Source: Granulicella paludicola (GTDB lineage Bacteria; Acidobacteriota; Terriglobia; Terriglobales; Acidobacteriaceae). Taken from it: a stretch of 64,000 bases of DNA. Under the pieces are notes generated by a model. The model had not been told where the DNA came from and did no database searches. It saw nothing but the letters and a program-made list of their open reading frames with translations. Position 1 is the first letter of the stretch. Every line of letters begins with the position of its first letter. The position numbers and the translations under genes were made by a program. Where the stretch lies: the NCBI RefSeq assembly GCF_025685545.1, contig NZ_JAGSYC010000026.1, positions 124,001 to 188,000 of the forward strand, given 5' to 3'. This document shows positions 30,501-37,571 of this stretch, one piece after another.

Positions 30501-30576
30501 CCAGCTGTACGGTGCGGATTACATCCTGCGCGAACCGCGTAAGACCTTCCGCCTGACAGTCTCGACAACGTTCTAA
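27562..30576 (+). CDS. bamA: BamA/Omp85-family outer membrane assembly protein
   Basis: From ATG 27562 the product has 1004 residues: a signal peptide region (LAFVPAFTPSAAAQ), a series of about five POTRA repeats (VIGNRRIPKESILARLF, INYKGINAISTSDILDRF, IAFEGNKALDHRTL, ITFSGNKAYSNVKALRAQF, IEFTGNTITRDKVIRREIL) and a 16-strand barrel ending in RLTVSTTF. The conserved lid motif appears as YSGGENEVRGFDIRSSSPY (VRGF). It is the core of the machine that inserts outer-membrane barrels. At about 1000 residues it is longer than E. coli BamA (about 810), mostly through barrel loops. No skp or lpx genes follow, so the usual operon is broken up. Confidence 0.93.
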   Translation: MRVSASSLNSKIQPCKTQPVLARSSHPGLFGHGLRAALGTVVGTVAGTVAVLAFVPAFTPSAAAQVQAQSRFSAENAPQVLCQTQVIGNRRIPKESILARLFSRPGDAFDPAVVERDFNSLWNTGYFDSIQIERINTPTCLQLEIYVREKPTIREINYKGINAISTSDILDRFKKEKVGLTVESQFDPTKVKRAEVVIQQMLGEHGHQFAVIKTEIKTIPPAAIALTFNVKEGPTVKVGTIAFEGNKALDHRTLVAAMKNLKPIGIPHSIFLENIFPRTFDASKLDEDAERVRAAYRDRGYFKALTGEPQTNVRNAGGINPLTLHPSTGKRVDILIPVDEGERYRLGGITFSGNKAYSNVKALRAQFAVKDGEYFNATLFGKGLEQLRKAYGEGGYINMVGTPTPRVDEAKKLVYLNIDIDEGKPFYVSRIEFTGNTITRDKVIRREILVEEGQVYNSRLVDLSLLRLNQLNYFDTLKTEQDVETRQNADAGTVDLLIKLHEKGKNSIGLNGGVSGLSGSFLGTNYETNNFLGLGETLSVSANIGDLSRNLSLGFTEPYLRNKPVSLGVQVFNSKFDYNPSKSYAIANGQSANLTNAQNSLLNNYNQSTKGVTVSTSTALRKLFRRSGVARVGLSYSLSRSGITTFNQNTLNVFQTLAFRSGIAGANQLNGIVTSIVTPTFSFSTLDRAVGPHNGKDFNIAFQMAGVGGNTKYYSPTISYRQFFPMKGLKINKEGHNVLGYRLLLSNIAGYGGQVAPPFSRIYSGGENEVRGFDIRSSSPYVFIPTKVNFNLTNPDGSTVPRDPTNPTLSNVTIPLPIYRLAAVGGDTNFTANLEYRIPIVNQVTFAFFTDFGMVFNSSGSQLRQSVEGLSTLTSPLYGCPTIVNGSCFGGQNVNFPLYLKTVQGTNFVPRMSNGAELQVILPIVNAPMRLYYAYNPLRLYKDLPQQLALPQTCAVGQTACFKNLFPTSEAGLYTYQQAVQLYGADYILREPRKTFRLTVSTTF

Positions 30577-30579
30577 GCA

Positions 30580-30706
30580 GACAGTAGAGAGAAGTAAGAA
30601 GACAATAGTGAAAAGCAGAAGACCCGCTCAATCGAGCGGGCCTTCTGCTTTTGTCCTTCACTCTAGTCTTCTCACTTCTCACTTCTGTCTACTCACTTCT
30701 GTCTGC
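30580..30706. repeat. Long degenerate inverted repeat enclosing a strong hairpin
   Basis: The outer arms are built from AGACAGTAGAGAGAAG-type words on the left and CACTTCTGTCTACTCACTTC-type words on the right. At the centre, 30613-30650, is a near-perfect stem (AGCAGAAG-CCCGCTC / GAGCGGG-CTTCTGCT). It lies between convergent genes and is likely a bidirectional terminator. Confidence 0.7.
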
Positions 30707-30708
30707 CT

Positions 30709-31698
30709 CTAAGGCTGATTCCCCGACCGCGTAGCAATCTGGTTCAGAATCTGCTGCACGAACACCACCCGCACATGCACATGCTTCGCCACATCCGGCA
30801 GGAACTCCGCCACCAGCGCACCCGCCGGGTCCGTCGCATACCCCAGCAGAATCCGGTTCCGCGTCGACGAGCCTGTCGTCGAGATCCCCGGAACATACGC
30901 ATTCGATAGCTCCGCGCTGATCGGGTACGTCAGCAGCGTCGCATAGTTCGGCATCAGCGACCCATCGTCATGCTGCGACACCACCGTGTGCGCCAGCGCG
31001 TGGAGAATGCGAATCTTCAGCGGCCGTCCCGGAATGCGATGATAGCGCGGGTCTTCATGCGCCAGGCTAGGGATCGCATACACCCCGAAGAACTCGCCCT
31101 GCACATCTTCCGCAAGACTGTAGCCCGTCAGTCTTCCCCAGCCTGCCACGCCCGGCCCGTACGCTGAGTGCGACTCGAAAGCAACATACAGCCCCGAGTA
31201 GCCCACGATCGTAATCAAGTTGAACGGATCGATGATGTTCCTGCCTGCGAGCACAGCCTTGTCCGTCGACGTCAGCGGCTTCACCTGCGGGTTCTGCACC
31301 ACCATCTGCAGCGGGTTCTCTGTGCAGCTGCCGTCCGCCGCGCGTGGCTCGTCCTTCAACTTCCATCCCCAGTTCATATGCGGACACGGCACAGGCCCAG
31401 CCAGCGCGCTCTGCGCCTGGTACGACCGCGACTCCGCTACATTCGGCGGCGTTGGCTGCTGCTTGGACTCCTGCAGAGGTGCATCCACTGGCTGCGACTC
31501 CGCCATCAGCACCGCGCTCGGAGCATCGGGCAGCGCCTGCGCGCCCGCCGCCATCGGTGCCAGCAGCCCGACTCCCAACAGCATCGCCGCTCCAAGCGGC
31601 CTCGCTCCAGACAGGACATGCCGCCCCTCTGCTTCAAGGGGCGGCGTGATCACCAACTTCGTTCTTTCTCGTGCGGGCATGATGTTTCTCGTCCTCAT
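30709..31698 (-). CDS. LPDAPS/HEDPRY envelope protein, paralogue 1
   Basis: The 329-residue protein (start ATG 31698, or 31680) has a long n-region, a hydrophobic core (AAMLLGVGLLAPMAAGAQ) and then ALPDAPS at residues 55-61. The body aligns by eye with the gene immediately upstream on the same strand: PLTSTDKAVLAGRNIIDP with PLTARDKVNVTLRDIFSW, SLAHEDPRYHRI with ILHEDPRYYVE, and a shared Ser/Asn-Ala-Tyr-x-Pro-Gly block. I do not recognise a named family. Export is inferred from the signal; amphipathic stretches could be barrel strands or membrane-associated helices. A palindrome lies in the n-region (31621-31644). Confidence 0.72.
   Translation of the reverse strand: MRTRNIMPARERTKLVITPPLEAEGRHVLSGARPLGAAMLLGVGLLAPMAAGAQALPDAPSAVLMAESQPVDAPLQESKQQPTPPNVAESRSYQAQSALAGPVPCPHMNWGWKLKDEPRAADGSCTENPLQMVVQNPQVKPLTSTDKAVLAGRNIIDPFNLITIVGYSGLYVAFESHSAYGPGVAGWGRLTGYSLAEDVQGEFFGVYAIPSLAHEDPRYHRIPGRPLKIRILHALAHTVVSQHDDGSLMPNYATLLTYPISAELSNAYVPGISTTGSSTRNRILLGYATDPAGALVAEFLPDVAKHVHVRVVFVQQILNQIATRSGNQP
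31621..31644. repeat. Palindrome in the signal-peptide n-region of paralogue 1
   Basis: CCGCCCCT and AGGGGCGG form a perfect 8-bp inverted repeat with an 8-nt loop. It encodes residues about 19-26 ahead of the hydrophobic core, in frame. Confidence 0.55.
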
Positions 31699-31741
31699 TG
31701 GTATATCCGGTCAGCTCGCCGGAGGATTTCGCTGATTGAAC

Positions 31742-32521
31742 TCACTGCAACTGCCGCTTATGCAGGTGAACCGCCTCGAGCGCATCGTCCACGAACTCTT
31801 GGAAGAAGAAGCCCAACGCCGCTCCGCCAATCGAAGCTCCATACGTGCGGGCCGTGTCCTTCACGGTACGTTCATTACCAGGATAATAAGCGTTCGTCAG
31901 CGCCGCCGCCGCCGCATAACCCAGCAGCAATGATCCATTGATGCGGCTGTGCCCACTATCGCTTCGCGTAATCAGCGGCCGCGTCACGGCATACAGCGTC
32001 CGATGCACCACGCCGTAGCTGTCACCCTCCACGTAGTAACGCGGATCTTCATGCAGAATCGGCGCGAAGATAGCTCCGCTGAAGAGGTCCTGTGAGGTAT
32101 CGCGAGCAGCTGCCGCTCCCAGCCGTTCTCCAAAAGCACCCTTGTCCGATCCATAGTCGGGATGGCCGTTGGTCACCTGCGAGTACCCCGCAGCAAGGGT
32201 GAAGCCAACCCCACTCTCCCAGCTGAAGATGTCACGCAGCGTGACGTTCACCTTATCGCGCGCCGTCAGCGGCTGTGCCTGAAATCCAGCTGGAATGAAC
32301 TTGTCCGTCTTCTTCGCAACCGGTCGCGTCGTGCCGGCGAGCTGCTCCACCTGCGCTCCCTGCAAAACCGTCGCTGCGGGCACCGCCATATGCACACTCG
32401 GAGCGTCCGGCAATGCATTCACATCCACCACCCCTGCCTCCTGTGCTCCTGCGGTACAAGCGAGTGCCGCCCACAGGGCCACCACAGCTAGATTTTTTTT
32501 CTTTGAAAACTCTTGGCCCAT
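31742..32521 (-). CDS. LPDAPS/HEDPRY envelope protein, paralogue 2
   Basis: From ATG 32521 the 259-residue protein has a short signal peptide (KKKNLAVVALWAALACTAGA) and ALPDAPS at residues 36-42; a TTG frame to 32557 is less likely. Conserved blocks shared with the downstream paralogue include PLTARDK, ILHEDPRYY, SGHSRINGSLLLGYA and NAYYPG. Its C-terminus has Gly/Ala-rich segments (GASIGGAALGFFFQEFVDDAL) that could insert in a membrane. The two genes are 43 nt apart and likely co-transcribed, having arisen by tandem duplication followed by strong divergence. Function is unknown. Confidence 0.72.
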   Translation of the reverse strand: MGQEFSKKKNLAVVALWAALACTAGAQEAGVVDVNALPDAPSVHMAVPAATVLQGAQVEQLAGTTRPVAKKTDKFIPAGFQAQPLTARDKVNVTLRDIFSWESGVGFTLAAGYSQVTNGHPDYGSDKGAFGERLGAAAARDTSQDLFSGAIFAPILHEDPRYYVEGDSYGVVHRTLYAVTRPLITRSDSGHSRINGSLLLGYAAAAALTNAYYPGNERTVKDTARTYGASIGGAALGFFFQEFVDDALEAVHLHKRQLQ

Positions 32522-32747
32522 CCATCCGCCGTTCACAACCATTTGCACAATACTCAATACTTTCTTCTATCTAATGAAAAAGGACGCCTGCCACCGGACA
32601 TAGGTTGTACTGTGGCTGAAACCCCCTGGAGCCACCCCCGACTAACGCCCCACAATGGCTTTGGCACGTACCCTCCTCGACACCTCGTCGTTGACGCAGG
32701 CCTCGGCGCACACGAATCATAGAAGCAGGAAACGAGAGTGAAGTCGC

Positions 32748-33563
32748 ATGAAGACGGGTCTATCGAACACGCGGAGTCTGGCCGCGAAAGCCATAATGAA
32801 CGCGGCTGCAAGCGCTGCCTTCGTGCTGCTTACCGGATGTCATCACCGCCCGAAGCAGACGGCCTATCAGGCCCCTCCGGTCTTCGTGCCCAGACGCATC
32901 ACGCCAGATCGTCCCTCGCCGAGCCGTCCCGCAGATAACAGTGCCTCGCTCGGCAATCCTGCGTCCGCGCAGTCCACAGCACCTCCGGGCTTTTACGACG
33001 ACATCAGCGGCAAGCCTGTACTCACGGAGACTGGCAATGCCAGTTGGTACGGCCCCAACTACCACCATCATGCCGCCGCAGACGGCAGCACCTTCGACCA
33101 GAACGAACTGACCGCAGCTCATCGCACCCTGCCACTCGGCACCACCGTGCGTGTGACGAACCTTACCAACGGCCAACAGGTACTGGTCCGCATCACCGAC
33201 CGCGGCCCCTTCGCTCCGGATCGCATACTCGATCTCTCCAAGGGCGCAGCCGATGCCATCGGCGGCGTGCGTGCAGGCATCATCAAGGTAAAGGTCGAAG
33301 CCTTCGCCCACGTCAGCACCGACCCCCTCGGTCGCTGGGCCGTGCAAACCGGCGCCTTCAAAACAGAGCAGGATGCACTCGATCTCAAGTCCGCGCTCAT
33401 CGACCGCTATCCGGGATCGCGCGTCTCCGAGTTCCAGGGCCCCACCGGCTTCTGGGTTCGCATCGACCCAGCTACCCACGAACGCAAGCAAGCCGAGGTG
33501 ATGCTCGACTGGATCGGCAAACCCGACCCCAGCGCCCTGCCTTACCTCGTAAGAATCGACTAA
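32748..33563 (+). CDS. rlpA: RlpA-family septal ring lytic transglycosylase (lipoprotein)
   Basis: The 271-residue product has a lipoprotein signal ending in LLTGC (lipobox Cys at residue 31), a Pro/Ser-rich linker, a double-psi beta-barrel with ASWYGPNY, FDQNELTAAHRTLPLGT, RVTNLTNGQQVLVRITDRG and RILDLSKGAADAI, and a C-terminal SPOR-like domain (GRWAVQTGAFKTEQDALDLK). RlpA proteins cleave peptide-free (denuded) glycan strands at the septum, to which the SPOR domain brings them. The catalytic Asp and His of the family are in DRGPF and AAHRTL. It is divergent from the paralogue pair. Confidence 0.92.
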   Translation: MKTGLSNTRSLAAKAIMNAAASAAFVLLTGCHHRPKQTAYQAPPVFVPRRITPDRPSPSRPADNSASLGNPASAQSTAPPGFYDDISGKPVLTETGNASWYGPNYHHHAAADGSTFDQNELTAAHRTLPLGTTVRVTNLTNGQQVLVRITDRGPFAPDRILDLSKGAADAIGGVRAGIIKVKVEAFAHVSTDPLGRWAVQTGAFKTEQDALDLKSALIDRYPGSRVSEFQGPTGFWVRIDPATHERKQAEVMLDWIGKPDPSALPYLVRID

Positions 33564-33586
33564 AGGTTAGCTCCTAGCCGTCTGCT

Positions 33587-33745
33587 TTGTCACTCCGCAG
33601 CGAAGCGGAGGAATCTGCATTAGCTTTTATAGCAATTTCCCCGCAGGTGTAGTCCATCCTTCAGGGCCGGAGGCCCGTTCTATACCAGCGTGGGCGCAGC
33701 CCCACGTAAGCGTCCATAAGAAACGAGAGGGCCGGAGGCCTGATC
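33587..33745. repeat. Cluster of short palindromic repeats downstream of rlpA
   Basis: TCACTCCGCAGCGAAGCGGAG (first 20 nt at 33590-33609) begins a REP-like unit that recurs at 39618-39652. It is followed by GGGCCGGAGGCC at about 33664 and again at about 33730, which flank a hairpin CGTGGGC-GCA-GCCCCACG near 33688-33706. The cluster lies between convergent genes. Confidence 0.65.
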
Positions 33746-33811
33746 TAGACGGCTATACCTCGGATGAAGATGCCGTGGCCTCAAACCTTTAGCTAAGCTA
33801 GAAGCCCAAAC

Positions 33812-35572
33812 CTACTGCACCGCAGGCGGCGCATAATACGGCAGCTTCTGCTGCTGATCGTTCGCTCGCTTCACCCCAATATCTTCGAACAAAACCTCAG
33901 GCGCAATCGTCGATTGCGGTATCGGCCCCAGGATCTGCGCCACATACGGCTTACCGCCAGCAGCAAGAATACCGCTGCGGATCGCCCGTTGATCGAGCTC
34001 ATCGAACACCGCACCACGCACCAGCGTTCGCTTGCCTGCAGGCGTCACGCGATACAGCAGCCGTGGCGAAAGCTCGCCCCCCAGCGTCTCCACCTCGTAC
34101 ACATCGCGTCCCTGCTGCTTCGCCACAGCCAGCAGCTTCGCCTGCATCGCCGCCTCGGTCAGCGTCTGGCTGCTCTTGATCAAGATCACGCCCGCCTTCG
34201 AATGAGCAGCCTGTCCCAGCGCCGCGCGCCCATGCCCGTTCGATACCGGAAAGTCCTTCACCGGCTCGCGCCCCACCAGGTAGTTCACCAGCTTGCCATG
34301 ATCGACGATCGTCACCGGCTCCACCGGCACACCCTCGTCATCCACCTTGTACGCACCCAGCAGTGTCTTGCCCTCAAAGCTCTTCATCGTCGGATCATCC
34401 ACCACGCTGAGAAATGCAGGCAGCACCGGCGTCTTCAGACTCGACTGATACGCTCCCTGCGTCCGCGCATTCGTTCCAATATCCGGACGGTCCGCCTCGA
34501 CGTTTGGCACGAACAGCCGGTTGAACACATCCGCCGAAGCATCGCCCGAAAACAGCACCGGCCCGTGATAATCCTCAGCCTCCACAATCGCCGCATTGCG
34601 CAGCGCATTGAAGCTCAGCAGGTTCGCGATCGTCCGCTTGCGTAGCGCCGCCGCATCTTCCAGCCCAGCAGCCGTCGCCGCATTCGACCCATTGCTCCTC
34701 GCCAGCTCCATCCCATCCGCCGCCTGCCCCGCAATGCTGATGGAATCCGTATACGCCGAGTAGCTGTGCCGCAGCACCGTGCCTTCCGTGTTCACCGTGT
34801 AGCGATTCACCGCCACCGCACTCAAACTCGCCGTCGAACCCTGCACCGCATCCGCAAACGACTTCGCCTCCGGTGCCGTCGCAAACAATCCACTCGCCTC
34901 GATCAGCCGCTTCTTCCACTCCTCGCGATCGATCTCCAGCACTGCCAGCGGCTCAATCAACACCACCGCCTTCGCTGGCGTAAAGTCATCCGCCGTCGGC
35001 CCCGCCTGAAACTGCTTCAGCGCCGCCTGCTTCGCCGAATACGCCCGCAGTGCATTCTTGTACGCCTCATCCGTCGCCGTCCACAGCGCATACTTCAGCA
35101 CATCCAGATCGTTATCCTGAGGCGCCAGCGCGAGCGACCCCTCGCCGCGTGACGAACTCGAGTCCGATGCATAATCCCCGATCCGCACCTCCACCCGCAC
35201 CACGCGCTGATGGCTGTCACTCTCGCTGTTCAACGCGCCATAGTTCGCGACCGCGTCATACGCAGCAATATCTTCCAGCCGATACTCCATGAAGTAAGGC
35301 CGCTGCAGCCCCGGCAACAACAGCTTCTCCTGCTCACGTTTCAACTCCTGCTGCATCGCCACCAGCAACGGATCAGATGCAGCTGCGGGTGTAGACACGG
35401 CTGAAACTGCGGGTGCCCCAGGTCCCGATTTTGGGACCTGGGCAGAAGCCGCAATACCGCTCGCGGCAACGCCCATAAGAATTAAACTCACCGCGTTGAA
35501 GGGGGCGGGCTTCAGCCCGTCCATCTTACCGCCTGAAGAAAACAGGGCTTTAGCCCCGGAGGAGATCCTCAT
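33812..35572 (-). CDS. Exported TldE/PmbA-like protein (metallopeptidase-family partner)
   Basis: The 586-residue protein matches the TldD/PmbA fold (FSGDASADVFNRLF, LVNYLVGREPVKDFPVSNGHGRAA, LARRLLYRVTP-like end) but lacks the HExxxH zinc motif, as does TldE. Unlike cytosolic TldE it has a signal-like segment (NAVSLILMGVAASGIAASAQ). Its ATG overlaps the stop of the TldD-like gene in an ATGA arrangement, with GGGAGGT upstream, so translation is coupled. The first 25 codons overlap palindromic repeats (35498-35557), and a 32-nt palindrome (35411-35442) encodes residues just after the signal, so the N-terminus may be repeat-derived. In the cytosolic system the heterodimer degrades unfolded or modified peptides; here the site would be the periplasm. 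Confidence 0.82.
   Translation of the reverse strand: MRISSGAKALFSSGGKMDGLKPAPFNAVSLILMGVAASGIAASAQVPKSGPGAPAVSAVSTPAAASDPLLVAMQQELKREQEKLLLPGLQRPYFMEYRLEDIAAYDAVANYGALNSESDSHQRVVRVEVRIGDYASDSSSSRGEGSLALAPQDNDLDVLKYALWTATDEAYKNALRAYSAKQAALKQFQAGPTADDFTPAKAVVLIEPLAVLEIDREEWKKRLIEASGLFATAPEAKSFADAVQGSTASLSAVAVNRYTVNTEGTVLRHSYSAYTDSISIAGQAADGMELARSNGSNAATAAGLEDAAALRKRTIANLLSFNALRNAAIVEAEDYHGPVLFSGDASADVFNRLFVPNVEADRPDIGTNARTQGAYQSSLKTPVLPAFLSVVDDPTMKSFEGKTLLGAYKVDDEGVPVEPVTIVDHGKLVNYLVGREPVKDFPVSNGHGRAALGQAAHSKAGVILIKSSQTLTEAAMQAKLLAVAKQQGRDVYEVETLGGELSPRLLYRVTPAGKRTLVRGAVFDELDQRAIRSGILAAGGKPYVAQILGPIPQSTIAPEVLFEDIGVKRANDQQQKLPYYAPPAVQ
35411..35442. repeat. 32-nt palindrome, copy 1 (inside the TldE-like gene)
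   Basis: It starts GGGTGCCCCAGGTCCC, has a 6-nt loop and ends GGGACCTGGG, a perfect 10-bp stem. It is in frame and encodes part of the segment after the signal peptide (QVPKSGPGAPA) on the opposite strand. Copies 2 and 3 are at 38933-38964 and 42330-42361. Confidence 0.8.
35498..35557. repeat. Pair of GGGCTT-type hairpins at the start of the TldE-like gene
   Basis: GAAGGGGGCGGGCTTCAGCC opens the element and a second stem GGGCTTTAGCCCC ends it. The arrangement resembles the ends of the 138-bp palindrome at 11282-11419, which begin GAAGGGGCTGGGCTTT. It overlaps codons 5-25. Confidence 0.6.
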
Positions 35573-37317
35573 CGCGCACCTCCCTGTACCATCGGCGCAC
35601 CCAGCGGCGGCGGCTCCACAATCGGTGGCCGTGCCGAACCCTGCGCCTGCTTCTGCGTCTCAATCTCCGACACCAGCATCGCCGGCGCCACCGCGCTCAC
35701 CGGCACCGTGCCACTCTCCGCTCCGCACTCGCCGTTGAAGATGTCATCGTGATCGCCCGTTGCCACAATGCGATTCAGCGCAGCCTGCGGCGTGCCCACA
35801 ATCGACACCCCACGCACCAGCTCATCCGGTCGACCATCCACATACACCCGATACACCACCAGCGGTATCACCTGGAACGCCTGCGGACTCCGCCGCGTCG
35901 TCACCGCAAACCCCGAGCTGATGTCCTCGAAGAACAGCCCGTACGCCTTACCCTGCTTCTTCGCCTCGGCCTTCAGCATCTCGCGCAGCTCCGCATCGCT
36001 CACGGCCTTTGTCGAAGTCACGATCAAATTGCCCTGTCGTCCCGTCGGCATCTTGCCCGTCTCCGCGCGCCCATGCCCATTGCTCTGCGCCACGCTCGCC
36101 ACCGGCAGCCGCGACATCAAAAACGTCTTCAGCACGCCATCATCCACCAGGTTCACCTTGCGCGCTGGCTGGCCTTCATCGTCAAAAAGATAGTGCCCGC
36201 TCAGCGGATGCCCGTCATACGTCGCCAGCGTCGGATCATCCGCCACCGATAAAAACTTCGGCAGAATCTGCTTGCCCATCAGCTTCGTAAACGTCTGTCC
36301 CTCTTCATCGCCGCGCTGCCGCTGTCCTTCCAGCCGATGTCCCAACACCTCGTGGAAGAACACCGCCGCCGCACGTCCTGAAAGAATCGCCGGTCCGTTG
36401 TAAGGCTCCGTAATCGGAGCCACGCGCAGGTCATCGAGGTTCTTCGCCATCGCGACCGTCTTCGCCAGCACCTCACTCTGCGGCGGCAGGTTACCGGTCG
36501 AGTCCGCCTCGAACGTCTCGGCGCGGAACAGATCCATGCCATCGGCCGCTCGCGTGCGCGCCACAATCACCAGCCGCGCCACCTGGTTCGGTGCCTGCAC
36601 CTTCGTCCCATCACTGGAGATAAACGTGTCCGTCTCATGCGTCGCCTGCAGCGCTGCCGTGTCGTAGAAGATATGCGGGTAGCCCCGGAACACCGCGCTG
36701 ATCTCGCGCAGCCGCTGCTCCCATGCAGCCTTATCGACATCCAGCTTCGACGCTGGCGGCAGCACATCGTCGTGCTCCTTCTCCGTAGAGAAATCGCCCG
36801 AAGAATCCTCCTCCTTCGCTCGTACCTGCTGCTCGGTCTTCACCTTCTCCAGCGCATCGAGCGCCTTGCCATACCCCTTGTTCGTCGCATACCAGAGCGT
36901 CCGCTCGATCGCCATCTGGTTGTCCGCCAGCGGCAGCGCATACGTCGTCAGCGCGCTCGTGCGGTGCGTGTCATGCGTGTTGTCCAGCGTCGGCGATCCA
37001 ATGCGCACCTGCACATCCGCCGTGCGCGCATGACGCGTGGCCGAGTTCATGATCGCCCCATACTGCGCGTTGATTACCACTGTCTCCGCATCGGCCACCG
37101 AGTAGCTCACGAAGTACGGCTTCAACGCCGGCTGCTTGCTGTTCGCTGCAGGCGTATTGCCCAGCTCCGCCATCGCGCGATGCAGCTCCGCCTCCATCGC
37201 CTGCACCAGCACAGGGTCAGCGGGAGCCTGCCCGCCGTCGGCAGTCGTCTTGTCCGCAGCGCTCGCCTGGCTCGCAGCGAGTGCCATCAGCAAAGCCACC
37301 AACGAAAACCTGCCCAC
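35569..37317 (-). CDS. Exported TldD-like zinc metallopeptidase
   Basis: The catalytic domain carries the TldD zinc motif in VFFHEVLGHRLEGQRQRGDE and the family blocks SGRAAAVFFHE, YLFDDEGQPARKVNLVDDGVL and SNGHGRAETGKMPTGRQGN. A signal peptide (FSLVALLMALAASQASA) points to export. The start is uncertain: GTG 37317 gives 582 residues and a normal signal; the longest frame begins at 37485 and includes unlikely sequence. It is the first gene of a two-gene operon with the TldE-like gene, matching the TldD/TldE heterodimer in which only TldD holds zinc. The C-terminus is Pro/Gln-rich. Confidence 0.84.
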   Translation of the reverse strand: MGRFSLVALLMALAASQASAADKTTADGGQAPADPVLVQAMEAELHRAMAELGNTPAANSKQPALKPYFVSYSVADAETVVINAQYGAIMNSATRHARTADVQVRIGSPTLDNTHDTHRTSALTTYALPLADNQMAIERTLWYATNKGYGKALDALEKVKTEQQVRAKEEDSSGDFSTEKEHDDVLPPASKLDVDKAAWEQRLREISAVFRGYPHIFYDTAALQATHETDTFISSDGTKVQAPNQVARLVIVARTRAADGMDLFRAETFEADSTGNLPPQSEVLAKTVAMAKNLDDLRVAPITEPYNGPAILSGRAAAVFFHEVLGHRLEGQRQRGDEEGQTFTKLMGKQILPKFLSVADDPTLATYDGHPLSGHYLFDDEGQPARKVNLVDDGVLKTFLMSRLPVASVAQSNGHGRAETGKMPTGRQGNLIVTSTKAVSDAELREMLKAEAKKQGKAYGLFFEDISSGFAVTTRRSPQAFQVIPLVVYRVYVDGRPDELVRGVSIVGTPQAALNRIVATGDHDDIFNGECGAESGTVPVSAVAPAMLVSEIETQKQAQGSARPPIVEPPPLGAPMVQGGAR

Positions 37318-37571
37318 GGATTTTGCGCGCGACGATGGATGAAGAGATAGGGGAGAGAGAGAGGAGAACGGACGGTGAGAGATCAAGTAGAAAACCAACT
37401 TCCCTGCGTAGTGTGCTCGTCTTTCTGAGTGTACAGAAACTGGGCCGTAGCAAGATGCATCAGGCGTCCAACGCGCCAGACACAATCTGGGCCGCTATCT
37501 CACGAATCTGCTTGCCCACAGCGCCCGCACCATGCAGACTCATTACACCTCGCTCTCAAAAGGAACCTCGC

